The notes below the pieces were generated by a model, which did no database searches, was not told the DNA's origin, and saw only the letters and a program-made list of their open reading frames with translations. Position numbers and translations under genes: made by a program. Positions 1 to 7,338 of a stretch of 14,340 nt of DNA are shown here, piece after piece (within the stretch, counting starts at the first letter, position 1; each line of letters opens with the position of its first letter). The DNA is from Alphaproteobacteria bacterium (GTDB taxonomy: Bacteria > Pseudomonadota > Alphaproteobacteria > SMXP01): the NCBI GenBank assembly GCA_028280675.1, contig JANQLI010000183.1, positions 1-14,340 on the forward strand, read 5' to 3'.

Positions 1-2
1 TG

Positions 3-1034
3 ATTGGCGGTTGCCTGACAGCACTGGTTTTCCTCGTTGATCTCGTCGAAACGCTCCGCCGATTTGCCGATAAGGCAGATGTGACGTTTATGTCGATGGT
101 TGTCATGGGTCTCTTTAAGACGCCTTATCTGATGGGCCAAATTCTTCCATTTATTTTTCTGTTTGGGGCTATTTTCAGTTTCACCCAACTCACACGCAAT
201 CATGAACTGATCATCGTCAGGGCCGCAGGTGTTTCGGTATGGCAGTTCCTCGCGCCTGCATTACTTGTGTCTTTCCTAGCGGGCGTTTTTATCGTGACGA
301 TCTATAACCCCATATCGTCATCCCTTTTTAAACGTTTTGAACAATTAAAAACGAGCTATTCGTCCGGTACGGAAAGCCTGCTTGATGTCTCTGAAGATGG
401 CCTGTGGTTGAGGCAAGGCACCCCCGAATCACAATCCGTGATTCATGCCCTTCAGGCCGATGGCCGCGCCACAATTCTTCGAAACGTCATCATCTTTAAT
501 TTTGAGGGCACGGACGAATGGATTGGCCGTATTGATGCGGAAACCGCCGAACTCAAGAATGGTTTTTGGCATCTGAAAAATGCCCAGGTGACGGAAGGCT
601 CGAATCCAACCGTTTATCATGATACCTATCAGATCAGTACAACCCTGACAAAAACCCAGATTCAAGACAGTTTTGCCAATCCCGACACGATGTCTTTCTG
701 GGAGCTGCCAAAATTTATTCAGGTGGCAGAAGCAGCTGGATTTACGGCCATACGCCACCGATTACACTTTCAATCCGTCCTCGCCACACCGGTCCTTTTA
801 TGTGCTATGGTCTTGATTGCAGCGAGTTTTTCTTTACGCTTGACTCGTTTGGGAGGTATCGGCAGGTTGATCATCGTTGGGGTGTTATTCGGGTTTTTCT
901 TGTATTTTGCGTCAGATGTCTCACGTGCCCTAGGACTTGCGGGCAATTTACCCGTTTTACTCGCGGCTTGGATACCGACAATCATCGCCCTGCTACTTGG
1001 AATTGCAACATTGTTGCATATGGAGGACGGTTAG
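3..1034 (+). CDS. lptG: LptG, LPS export ABC transporter permease (5' partial)
   Basis: LptG is one of the two inner-membrane permease subunits of the LptB2FG transporter, which extracts LPS from the inner membrane and passes it to the periplasmic Lpt bridge. The reading frame is open from the window edge, so the N-terminus lies upstream. 343 residues are visible; the family usually has about 360, so roughly 20 are missing. The first visible residues end a first membrane helix and continue into an LVETLRR stretch typical of LptG. Two more hydrophobic segments follow (about residues 28-60 and 75-100). A soluble region at about 105-240 fits the periplasmic beta-jellyroll, and three C-terminal helices complete the usual six. 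The GTG at 81 is an internal valine codon, not the start. The stop lies 4 nt before the lptD start, so the two are probably co-transcribed. LptF is the homologous alternative, but direct linkage to lptD and the C-terminal sequence favour LptG. Confidence 0.93.
   Translation: MGGCLTALVFLVDLVETLRRFADKADVTFMSMVVMGLFKTPYLMGQILPFIFLFGAIFSFTQLTRNHELIIVRAAGVSVWQFLAPALLVSFLAGVFIVTIYNPISSSLFKRFEQLKTSYSSGTESLLDVSEDGLWLRQGTPESQSVIHALQADGRATILRNVIIFNFEGTDEWIGRIDAETAELKNGFWHLKNAQVTEGSNPTVYHDTYQISTTLTKTQIQDSFANPDTMSFWELPKFIQVAEAAGFTAIRHRLHFQSVLATPVLLCAMVLIAASFSLRLTRLGGIGRLIIVGVLFGFFLYFASDVSRALGLAGNLPVLLAAWIPTIIALLLGIATLLHMEDG
1004..1018. repeat. 15-nt perfect palindrome just before lptD
   Basis: TGCAACATTGTTGCA has two 7-nt arms around one central base. 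It lies within the last codons of lptG and ends 3 nt before the GGAGG that may serve as the lptD ribosome binding site (1022-1026). In DNA it could be an operator. In RNA it could form a 5-bp hairpin with a 5-nt loop next to that site. It is also coding sequence (Ala-Thr-Leu-Leu-His), so chance is possible. Confidence 0.35.
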
Positions 1035-1038
1035 AAAT

Positions 1039-3369
1039 ATGACGCGTTGGGGGAATTTGTCTCAAGGGAATAGAAGAACCATGCGAGGTATGACAGGAAC
1101 CGCGCTCTGCGTTTTCTTACTCATCCATAGCTCTCTCAAAGGCTACACAGAAGAGAATGACGAATTTCCTGAGTTTGCCGATGACAATTTTTCAATTTTT
1201 GACGACCTCAATGAACCCTTCCCCTCAGATACTTTTAGACAAAGACCAAGCGCTTCCGCTCAAGAGACAGAAACGTCCTTCACAGTAGAATCAGGGTCCG
1301 GCCCTCTTTCAGAGGGTGCTGTCCTCATACAGGCTGATACAGTCACTTATGATCAAGAAAAGAATATTATTGAAGCAGCCGGGAATGTTGAACTCGCAGA
1401 TAAAGACCGAATCCTTCGGGCTGACACACTGACATATTATCAAGACGAAGATCGTGTCACAATCGAAGGGAATGTCTCCATCTTAGAATCAAGCGGTGAG
1501 GTTATCTTTGCTAAAAATGCCGAGCTTTCTGATGAGATGAAGAACGGTGTGGTTCACTCGTTTGAAGCCGTCTTACAAGAAAACGCGCGGATCGTTGGCA
1601 ATCGCATGACGCGGCGGGATGGCGTCGTCAATAAGATCTCAAAGGCCGTCTATACTGCATGTGATGTCTGTAATGACGCAGGCGAAACAAAAACCCCCAT
1701 TTGGCAAGTCAAAGCTTTCCGTATCACACAGGATAAAGAGAAATTACGCGTCACCTACCGCGATGCCTTCCTTGAATTGTTTGGTGTGCCGGTCCTTTAT
1801 ATTCCCTACTTTTCACATGCTGACCCTTCCGTTAAACGGAAATCTGGTTTTCTTTTCCCGACAATAGGCGATTCAGAAAATATAGGTTTCGTCTATGAGC
1901 AACCCTACTACTTTGCGCTTTCTCCACATTACGACTTAACTGTCGCACCTATGTACACCAGTGAAGACGGGACTGTTCTAAAAGGCGAATGGCGGCAGAA
2001 GTTTCGGAATGGAGAAATGACACTCGAAGGCAGCATTTTGGATGCCGAAGTGCGTACAGACAATAATATAAAAACAGGGGATAATGAATTACGAGGGCAT
2101 CTCTTTGGAACGGGCCGCTTCCAACATAATAATAATTGGTCATACGGTTTTGATGTTGAACTTGTGAATGACGATACGTACCTCAGACGTTTCAGTTTCA
2201 GCAACGAAGTGGATCTTGAAACGCGCCTCTTCGCACTTGGTGTCGATGATCGAAATTACGTTTACAGTCAGGCATTTTACTTTCAGGGATTACGCGCAAA
2301 CGATAAAGCAGGATTAACGCCTATCGTCTTGCCGATGGTTGAAGGCCGTTATGTCTATGAAACGGATGGATGGGGACGCATAAACTTTGACGCAAGCGCA
2401 TTGGTGCTGCAGAGAACTGAAGGAGCAGATAGTAGCCGTATATCATTAGGCGCTGACTGGGAGCGAACCTTCACGACAAAGAGGGGCCAGGTCATTAAAC
2501 CCTTTATCAATGTCAGAGGCGACATTTATCATACAACAGATGTGAACCCGGCTCACTTGCCTTCCCTTCCTGAAGATAGTGAGACAATCGCACGCGCTCT
2601 GCCGACCGCTGGCATAGAATGGCGTTGGCCATTTATCAAAGACGGCGGTAACAAACATTATATCATCGAGCCTATCGTTCAAGCGGTCGTAAGTTCGACA
2701 GGTGGGAATGATGATGACATTCCTAACGAAGACAGCCAAACCCTGGAGTTTGATACGACAAATCTTTTCTCACCGAATAAATATCCTGGTTATGATATGT
2801 GGGAAGATGGTGAAAGGCTCAATGTAGGTGTCAAGGCTGGTGCGTACTGGAATAAGGGCGGCGAAATCTCAGCTATGCTTGGCCGATCTTATCGGTTCGA
2901 TGATGATTCTCCGTTCAGCCCCGAAACAGGTCTTGCAGACTCACAATCCGATTATGTTGGCACAGTTAAATTCGCACCAAATAAAAATATTGATATATCA
3001 TCCCGATTTCGTCTTGATCCTGACGATTGGAGTTTAAGGCGAAATGATATTGATATAAACGCCAAATATTGGCGTGTTATAGCGCGGGCTCGTTACACCA
3101 AAAGCGACCAAATCAAAACTTCAAGTATTAAACAGCGAGAAAGCGTGGTTATGTTTGGGCGCCTTAATCTGACTAAGGAATGGCATGTCAACGCTGGATT
3201 AAGGCGTGATATTAAGAACGATCTCACGCTAACAAACAACTTTGGCATTACTTATGAGGATGAGTGTACAATCTTTTCGATGAACTTTCGGCGGCAATTT
3301 TATCGTGACCGGGACATCACGCCGAGTGATTCGATCTTCTTTAACCTGATACTCAAAACACTAAATTAG
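1039..3369 (+). CDS. lptD: LptD, outer-membrane LPS assembly translocon
   Basis: LptD is the outer-membrane beta-barrel that, with lipoprotein LptE, inserts LPS into the outer leaflet. From the ATG at 1039 the product is 776 aa, in the family's usual range. A basic N-terminus is followed by a hydrophobic stretch at about residues 20-32, consistent with a Sec signal peptide. An OstA/LptA-like jellyroll follows at about 94-200 (IQADTVTY, AAGNV, IEGNV). Next come a YTACDVC motif (Cys208, Cys211), the conserved FGVPVLYIPYFSHADPSVKR region, and a long strand-rich barrel ending in aromatic residues. One Cys near the end (743) makes three in the mature protein, whereas E. coli LptD has four. The ATG at 1081 is an alternative start (762 aa) with a shorter, more conventional n-region. 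I chose 1039 for the 4-nt spacing from lptG and the GGAGG at 1022-1026, although its 12-nt spacing is long. An in-frame extension back to 937 would overlap lptG and is unlikely. Confidence 0.95.
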   Translation: MTRWGNLSQGNRRTMRGMTGTALCVFLLIHSSLKGYTEENDEFPEFADDNFSIFDDLNEPFPSDTFRQRPSASAQETETSFTVESGSGPLSEGAVLIQADTVTYDQEKNIIEAAGNVELADKDRILRADTLTYYQDEDRVTIEGNVSILESSGEVIFAKNAELSDEMKNGVVHSFEAVLQENARIVGNRMTRRDGVVNKISKAVYTACDVCNDAGETKTPIWQVKAFRITQDKEKLRVTYRDAFLELFGVPVLYIPYFSHADPSVKRKSGFLFPTIGDSENIGFVYEQPYYFALSPHYDLTVAPMYTSEDGTVLKGEWRQKFRNGEMTLEGSILDAEVRTDNNIKTGDNELRGHLFGTGRFQHNNNWSYGFDVELVNDDTYLRRFSFSNEVDLETRLFALGVDDRNYVYSQAFYFQGLRANDKAGLTPIVLPMVEGRYVYETDGWGRINFDASALVLQRTEGADSSRISLGADWERTFTTKRGQVIKPFINVRGDIYHTTDVNPAHLPSLPEDSETIARALPTAGIEWRWPFIKDGGNKHYIIEPIVQAVVSSTGGNDDDIPNEDSQTLEFDTTNLFSPNKYPGYDMWEDGERLNVGVKAGAYWNKGGEISAMLGRSYRFDDDSPFSPETGLADSQSDYVGTVKFAPNKNIDISSRFRLDPDDWSLRRNDIDINAKYWRVIARARYTKSDQIKTSSIKQRESVVMFGRLNLTKEWHVNAGLRRDIKNDLTLTNNFGITYEDECTIFSMNFRRQFYRDRDITPSDSIFFNLILKTLN

Positions 3370-3492
3370 CCCTCACTTAAGCCACTTGAAAGCAAGGTTG
3401 ATTCCGTTCCGTAATTGGGTATTCTCGGCTTCAGAACTTAGGGATCGCAACAGTGTTATCTTTCAAGTTATTGTTTAATAAATCTTTTTCAC

Positions 3493-3521
3493 TGTTCTGC
3501 GGTCCGAAAAAGTGACATAAT
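3493..3521 (+). promoter_or_regulatory. Candidate sigma-70 promoter for surA
   Basis: CATAAT at 3516-3521 matches the -10 consensus at five of six positions. TGTTCT at 3493-3498 is a weak -35 at a 17-bp spacing. The predicted start, near 3528, would put the hairpin at 3533-3553 almost at the 5' end of the mRNA. A weaker alternative is TTGATT at 3398-3403 with TATTCT at 3420-3425 (16-bp spacer). These come from reading by eye; surA could instead depend on read-through from lptD. Confidence 0.35.
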
Positions 3522-3532
3522 TCAGCCAGATT

Positions 3533-3553
3533 GATGCTCTTATATGGAGCATC
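3533..3553 (+). promoter_or_regulatory. 7-bp hairpin in the surA leader
   Basis: GATGCTC (3533-3539) and GAGCATC (3547-3553) are perfect reverse complements around the 7-nt loop TTATATG. No U-tract follows, so this is not an intrinsic terminator. It would sit at the 5' end of a surA mRNA started from the candidate promoter and could act as a stabilising 5' stem or as an operator. It also buries the in-frame ATG at 3534, which argues against that start. Confidence 0.5.
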
Positions 3554-3584
3554 TGTCGCAGTAACTCTATTGGTAGATATCGTT

Positions 3585-4889
3585 ATGCACATACCCCCGA
3601 TGTACTTGAAATCATCTCTCTTTTCGCAAATCGTGACTGGCGCCCTCTGTGCAATCCTGATGACCATGACCATCCCATCATGGCTTCACGCGCAAACCGT
3701 TGAGCGAATTGCCGCAATCGTGAATGATGAAGTCATTTCGACCTATGATGTTGAACAACGCATGGGACTCGTTCTCAGTTCTTCCAATATGCAGCCAACA
3801 CAAGACATCATCCAACGCCTGCAGGGACAAGTCGTGCAAGCCCTTGTAGATGAGAAACTGCAACTTCAAGAAGCCACGAAATACGAAGTGGATATCGACG
3901 AAGACGAGGTGAATGCGGCGATTACACGATTAGCCGAGCAAAACAATATCCGTCCTGATGTCCTTGAAAATTCACTCAAACAAAATGGCATTAACATTGT
4001 CACCCTCCGTAAACAGATTGAAGCAGAGCTGGCATGGAACCGTGTTGTCAATGGTCTTCTCGCCTCACGTGTCAGCGTCACCGAGGATGAGATTGATCAC
4101 GTCCTCAATCGTCTCGTCACCAGTGCGAACAAACCACAATATCTTGTGTCTGAAATCTTGCTTGAGGTTCCGAATGCCGGCCAAGAAGAAAATGTGCGCC
4201 AAGGCGGTCTGCAATTGATTCAGCAAATGCAGCAAGGCGTTCCTTTCAGTGCAGTCGCCCAACAATTCAGCTCGTCTGCTTCTGCCGCCCAAGGGGGCGA
4301 CATCGGTTGGATACATGATGATGAGTTAGCGCCCGAATTGTCAGCTGTCATTCAAAACCTCAAACCAGGTCAGTTATCTTCCCCTATCCGGACACTTGCG
4401 GGATATTACATCCTGGCATTACGTGAACGCCGTGTGGTCGGTGGCGCCGATCCATTGAAATCAAAGATCGATGTTCGGCAAATCATGATTCCACTTACGC
4501 AAGACGCTGATGCGGATACTGTCGAAGAGGCGCGGGAAGGCGTTTTGAAAATTGGCAGTCAATTGAATGGCTGTACAAACCTTGAGGAAGCGGCAAGCTC
4601 AGTGGGAGGTGCCCAAGCCTCTTCCCTCGGACGTGTCATGGTCAGTGACCTTGCCGGCCGTTTTCGCTCAGCCGTTGCGACATTGAAAGCCGGACAATCA
4701 AGTGAGCCAGTGCGCACCGAAGCGGGCCTACATATTTTAATTGTGTGCGAGCGCGAAGATACGGGCCAAATCAGCAGTTTGCCCTCGCGTGAGCAAATTG
4801 AAAACCGCTTGTATGATCAACAATTGTCGATGCTCGCACGCCGCCACCTTCGTGACTTGCGACGCGATGCAACAATTGAGATGCGCTAA
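3585..4889 (+). CDS. surA: SurA, periplasmic chaperone / peptidyl-prolyl isomerase
   Basis: SurA is a periplasmic chaperone that escorts unfolded outer-membrane proteins to the BAM complex; in E. coli LptD is a major client. From 3585 the product is 434 aa. A signal peptide ends near LHA|Q (about residue 36). The SurA N-terminal domain begins with ERIAAIVNDEVIS at about 39 and runs to about 165. A first parvulin domain spans about 185-285 (VSEILLEV, GGDIGW, SSPIRTLAGYYI), and a more divergent second one about 295-395 (VRQIMIPL, SLGRV, SEPVRTEAGLHI). A short C-terminal helix completes the fold. The only Cys residues in the mature protein are 330 and 388, both in the second parvulin domain. The start is uncertain. 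ATG 3585 has GGTAGA at 3572-3577 at usable spacing; ATG 3600 has no clear ribosome binding site but gives a tidy signal peptide; TTG 3531 and ATG 3534 lie in the leader hairpin region. pdxA follows after 37 nt. Confidence 0.92.
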   Translation: MHIPPMYLKSSLFSQIVTGALCAILMTMTIPSWLHAQTVERIAAIVNDEVISTYDVEQRMGLVLSSSNMQPTQDIIQRLQGQVVQALVDEKLQLQEATKYEVDIDEDEVNAAITRLAEQNNIRPDVLENSLKQNGINIVTLRKQIEAELAWNRVVNGLLASRVSVTEDEIDHVLNRLVTSANKPQYLVSEILLEVPNAGQEENVRQGGLQLIQQMQQGVPFSAVAQQFSSSASAAQGGDIGWIHDDELAPELSAVIQNLKPGQLSSPIRTLAGYYILALRERRVVGGADPLKSKIDVRQIMIPLTQDADADTVEEAREGVLKIGSQLNGCTNLEEAASSVGGAQASSLGRVMVSDLAGRFRSAVATLKAGQSSEPVRTEAGLHILIVCEREDTGQISSLPSREQIENRLYDQQLSMLARRHLRDLRRDATIEMR

Positions 4890-4926
4890 GGTCAACGCGC
4901 ATCTTGCGTAAGAAGGGTTAAGCAAC

Positions 4927-5937
4927 ATGCCTGCGTCTAGCAACCCTCCCCTGGTGATCACCATGGGGGACCCTGCGGGTATTGGCCCTGAAATGACGGC
5001 ACACGTATGGACACGACGGCATGATCTAGCATTAGCGCCCTTCTGCTTTCTCGCTGATGTCGATCATATAGAGCATGTCGCAACAACACTGCACATTGAC
5101 TGTCCAATCACACGCATACAGTCCCCTGAAGACGCCAATGATGTTTTCGAAGAAACCCTTCCCATCATACACACACCTCTCACTGAAAACGTGGAATGGG
5201 GAGCGCCAAATTCTAACAATGCAGAGGCAATATTACGCTCTATCAGTGATGCTGTCGCTTACGTGCAGAAGAGTCATGCGCGCGGCATAGTCACTAACCC
5301 AATTCACAAAGCCAGCTTGCAAAACGCAGGATTTCATTTTCCAGGCCATACGGAGTTTTTAGGGCATCTCACGCAGTCACCGACAAGTGTTATGATGTTG
5401 GCGATAGAAGGATTACGTGTCGCACCCGTCACGGTCCATATGGCGTTGCGCGATGTGCCACGCGCCCTCACCACTGCAGCCATAAGTCAAGCAGGTGAAG
5501 TCGTATCGCGGAGTCTGCAAACAGATTTTGGCATTCAAAAGCCTATCCTTGCCGTCGCGGGCCTTAATCCGCATGCCGGGGAAGACGGAAAATTTGGCGA
5601 TGAAGAGGACCGGATCATTCGCCCAGCCATCAAAGACCTGCAGCACAAAGGGGTTGAAGTCATTGGCCCCATTTCTGCAGACGCCGTGTTTGCTGCAGAT
5701 ATCCGCAACCAATATGATGCTGTGTTGTGCATGTACCATGACCAAGCGTTGATTCCCCTCAAAGCTCTCGACTTTTATGGTGGTGTCAATATCACCCTTG
5801 GTCTTCCGATTGTGCGCACATCGCCTGATCATGGAACGGGCTTTGATTTAGCCGGTACAGGAAAGGCGCGTCCAGACAGTCTGATCGCCGCCATTCAAAC
5901 GGCAGATTTTATCGCAACGCAACGAGCCACAGCATGA
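4927..5937 (+). CDS. pdxA: PdxA, 4-hydroxythreonine-4-phosphate dehydrogenase
   Basis: PdxA oxidises 4-phosphohydroxy-L-threonine with NAD+; the product decarboxylates and is condensed by PdxJ to pyridoxine 5'-phosphate, in the DXP-dependent vitamin B6 pathway in the cytoplasm. The 336-aa length is normal. The N-terminal ITMGDPAGIGPE motif is at residues 11-22, the substrate-binding His-Thr at 141-142 (PGHTEFLG), and the metal-binding histidines at 171, 216 (LNPHAGE) and 271 (MYHDQ). These are offset by five from E. coli His136, His166, His211 and His266. VRTSPDHGTGFDLAGTGKA at 296-314 is the C-terminal family signature. AGAAGGG at 4911-4917 is a good ribosome binding site 9 nt before the ATG. 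The stop overlaps the rsmA start as ATGA, which suggests translational coupling. The surA-pdxA-rsmA order is also found in E. coli. Confidence 0.97.
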   Translation: MPASSNPPLVITMGDPAGIGPEMTAHVWTRRHDLALAPFCFLADVDHIEHVATTLHIDCPITRIQSPEDANDVFEETLPIIHTPLTENVEWGAPNSNNAEAILRSISDAVAYVQKSHARGIVTNPIHKASLQNAGFHFPGHTEFLGHLTQSPTSVMMLAIEGLRVAPVTVHMALRDVPRALTTAAISQAGEVVSRSLQTDFGIQKPILAVAGLNPHAGEDGKFGDEEDRIIRPAIKDLQHKGVEVIGPISADAVFAADIRNQYDAVLCMYHDQALIPLKALDFYGGVNITLGLPIVRTSPDHGTGFDLAGTGKARPDSLIAAIQTADFIATQRATA

Positions 5938-6773
5938 CCACTCACTCATCCGATGGGTTACCGCCTCTGCGCGACGTAATCGCCGCATATGACCTCGCAG
6001 CGAAGAAAAGCTTCGGCCAACATTTTCTGCTCGATCTGAATCTCACCTCCAAAATTGCGCGTGCGGCCAACGTCAAAGGCAATACGCCAGTGATCGAGAT
6101 CGGGCCTGGCCCAGGAGGACTCACGCGCGGGCTCCTCATGGAAGGCGCGACAAATGTCACCGTTATTGAACGCGATCCGCGGTTTCTACCTGCCCTCAAT
6201 GATATAGCCACCGCTTATCCCAATTGTTTAAAAATCATAGAAGCAGATGCACTTGACGTGGATGAACGCGCCTTACTCACTCAGACACCTGCCAAAGTAG
6301 TCTCCAACCTGCCTTATAATATAGGCACACCTTTGCTCATCAAATGGCTGACCAGTGATCCTTGTTGGTTTGATAGCCTCACCTTAATGTTTCAAAAAGA
6401 AGTCGGGGACCGCATCATCGCAAAACCGGGAAGTAAAACCTATGGGCGCTTGTCTGTGCTCTCCCAATGGCGCTGCAGGACACATAAAATGTTAGATGTG
6501 CCCGCCCGTGCATTCACACCGCCGCCAAAGGTGAACTCGACCGTCGTACAATTGATCCCACGCGACGGATTGGATGTGTCATTTATGGACCCCTTGCAAA
6601 AGGTAACGGCTGCCGCCTTTGGGAAGCGCCGTAAAATGCTGCGTGCCAGCTTGAAGCAAGTGACAAGAGATGCGGAAGGTCTCTTACATTCGCTCGGCAT
6701 CGACCCAACGCGCCGGGCGGAATCCTTATCCATCGACGAGTTCGTAAAAATCGCGCACGCGCTTCATCAATGA
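5934..6773 (+). CDS. rsmA: RsmA (KsgA), 16S rRNA adenine dimethyltransferase
   Basis: RsmA uses SAM to dimethylate the two adjacent adenines in the helix-45 loop near the 3' end of 16S rRNA (A1518 and A1519 in E. coli), a late step in 30S maturation; loss gives kasugamycin resistance. The 279-aa length is typical. KSFGQHFL is at residues 25-32, SAM-binding motif I (VIEIGPGPGGLT) at 53-64, the acidic motif II residue at Glu79, EADALD at 103-108, the catalytic NLPY at 125-128, and FTPPPKV at 194-200. The basic C-terminal helical domain (KRRKMLR) is intact. The ATG overlaps the pdxA stop (ATGA). The gene ends tail-to-tail with the minus-strand phosphatase-like gene, overlapping it by 7 nt, and is the last plus-strand gene here. 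Confidence 0.97.
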   Translation: MTTHSSDGLPPLRDVIAAYDLAAKKSFGQHFLLDLNLTSKIARAANVKGNTPVIEIGPGPGGLTRGLLMEGATNVTVIERDPRFLPALNDIATAYPNCLKIIEADALDVDERALLTQTPAKVVSNLPYNIGTPLLIKWLTSDPCWFDSLTLMFQKEVGDRIIAKPGSKTYGRLSVLSQWRCRTHKMLDVPARAFTPPPKVNSTVVQLIPRDGLDVSFMDPLQKVTAAAFGKRRKMLRASLKQVTRDAEGLLHSLGIDPTRRAESLSIDEFVKIAHALHQ

Positions 6774-6777
6774 GCGC
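6759..6777. terminator. Possible hairpin at the convergent gene junction
   Basis: GCGC-t-TCA and TGA-GCGC flank TCAA, giving a 7-bp stem with one bulged base across both stop codons. Read on the minus strand, a run of five T (6746-6750) follows the stem after about 8 nt. Read on the plus strand, no T-run follows. This is a weak candidate, mainly of interest because the two convergent genes have no intergenic space for a terminator. Confidence 0.2.
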
Positions 6778-7300
6778 TGCCACTCACTCCCAACATGCCA
6801 CGCACCATGCCTTCGAGACGATTGAGGCCAGCGGTTTTGCCGATAGCGATTGCCTCTTCTGCAGACTTTCCTTGCACATGATGCGCCCGTAATGCGTAAA
6901 GCGCACCGACACGATCACCTGTTCCGCAGTGGGCGTAGATAGGGCCCCGAAGCTCGGTGAGTAATTTATCAAATTGTATCGCGCTCTGTGCATTCAGGTC
7001 ACCACGCATATTAATCGGCATTTCGATATAGGTCATGCCCAAGGCGTCAACCTCCGCTGCCTCATCGAAATCATCAAACTCATTAGGCAGGCGCAAATTA
7101 ATCACCGTGCGATAGCCTTTGCTTTGCACTTTCGCAAGATCACCCTTGCTCGGCTGTCCACCGGTAAGGAGCGAATCTGTCGGAGTCTGAGGGTTTTTCA
7201 TGTCATAGGCTGCTGTGGATGACTGACCCATCAGCAACAGATACCAAATCACAGCCGCACTCGCGATCAGAGTAAAAAGCAAAGTCAATATTTTGCTCAT
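6767..7300 (-). CDS. Membrane-anchored DSP/PTP-like phosphatase family protein
   Basis: The product is 177 aa. A hydrophobic segment at residues 4-24 follows a single Lys and looks like a membrane anchor or uncleaved signal, so the rest would probably face the periplasm. The soluble part resembles the tyrosine/dual-specificity phosphatase fold of the DUF442 (beta-lactamase hydrolase-like) and NAD-kinase-fused DSP groups: TGGQPSKGDL at 46-55, TVINLRLPNE at 65-74, and an active-site-like HCGTGDRVGAL at 124-134. The loop is Cys125-x4-Arg130, one residue shorter than the classical PTP Cx5R loop and the same length as a rhodanese loop. The activity could be phosphatase or sulfurtransferase, or the protein may only bind ligand; the substrate is unknown. 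AGGAG lies 5 nt before the ATG. The gene is 38 nt downstream of the NTF2-like gene and ends in a 7-nt overlap with rsmA. Confidence 0.75.
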   Translation of the reverse strand: MSKILTLLFTLIASAAVIWYLLLMGQSSTAAYDMKNPQTPTDSLLTGGQPSKGDLAKVQSKGYRTVINLRLPNEFDDFDEAAEVDALGMTYIEMPINMRGDLNAQSAIQFDKLLTELRGPIYAHCGTGDRVGALYALRAHHVQGKSAEEAIAIGKTAGLNRLEGMVRGMLGVSGSAH

Positions 7301-7338
7301 AGCATCTCCTAAAACTAGAAATTCAATCTTTAAACATA

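Noticed and set aside
937..1038. N-terminal extension of LptD back to position 937
   Set aside because: It overlaps the conserved C-terminal helix of LptG and would put a non-signal-like extension before the signal peptide.
3531..3584. Longer SurA starting at TTG 3531 or ATG 3534
   Set aside because: It would add about 18 residues before the signal peptide, has no clear ribosome binding site, and lies in the hairpin at the predicted mRNA 5' end.
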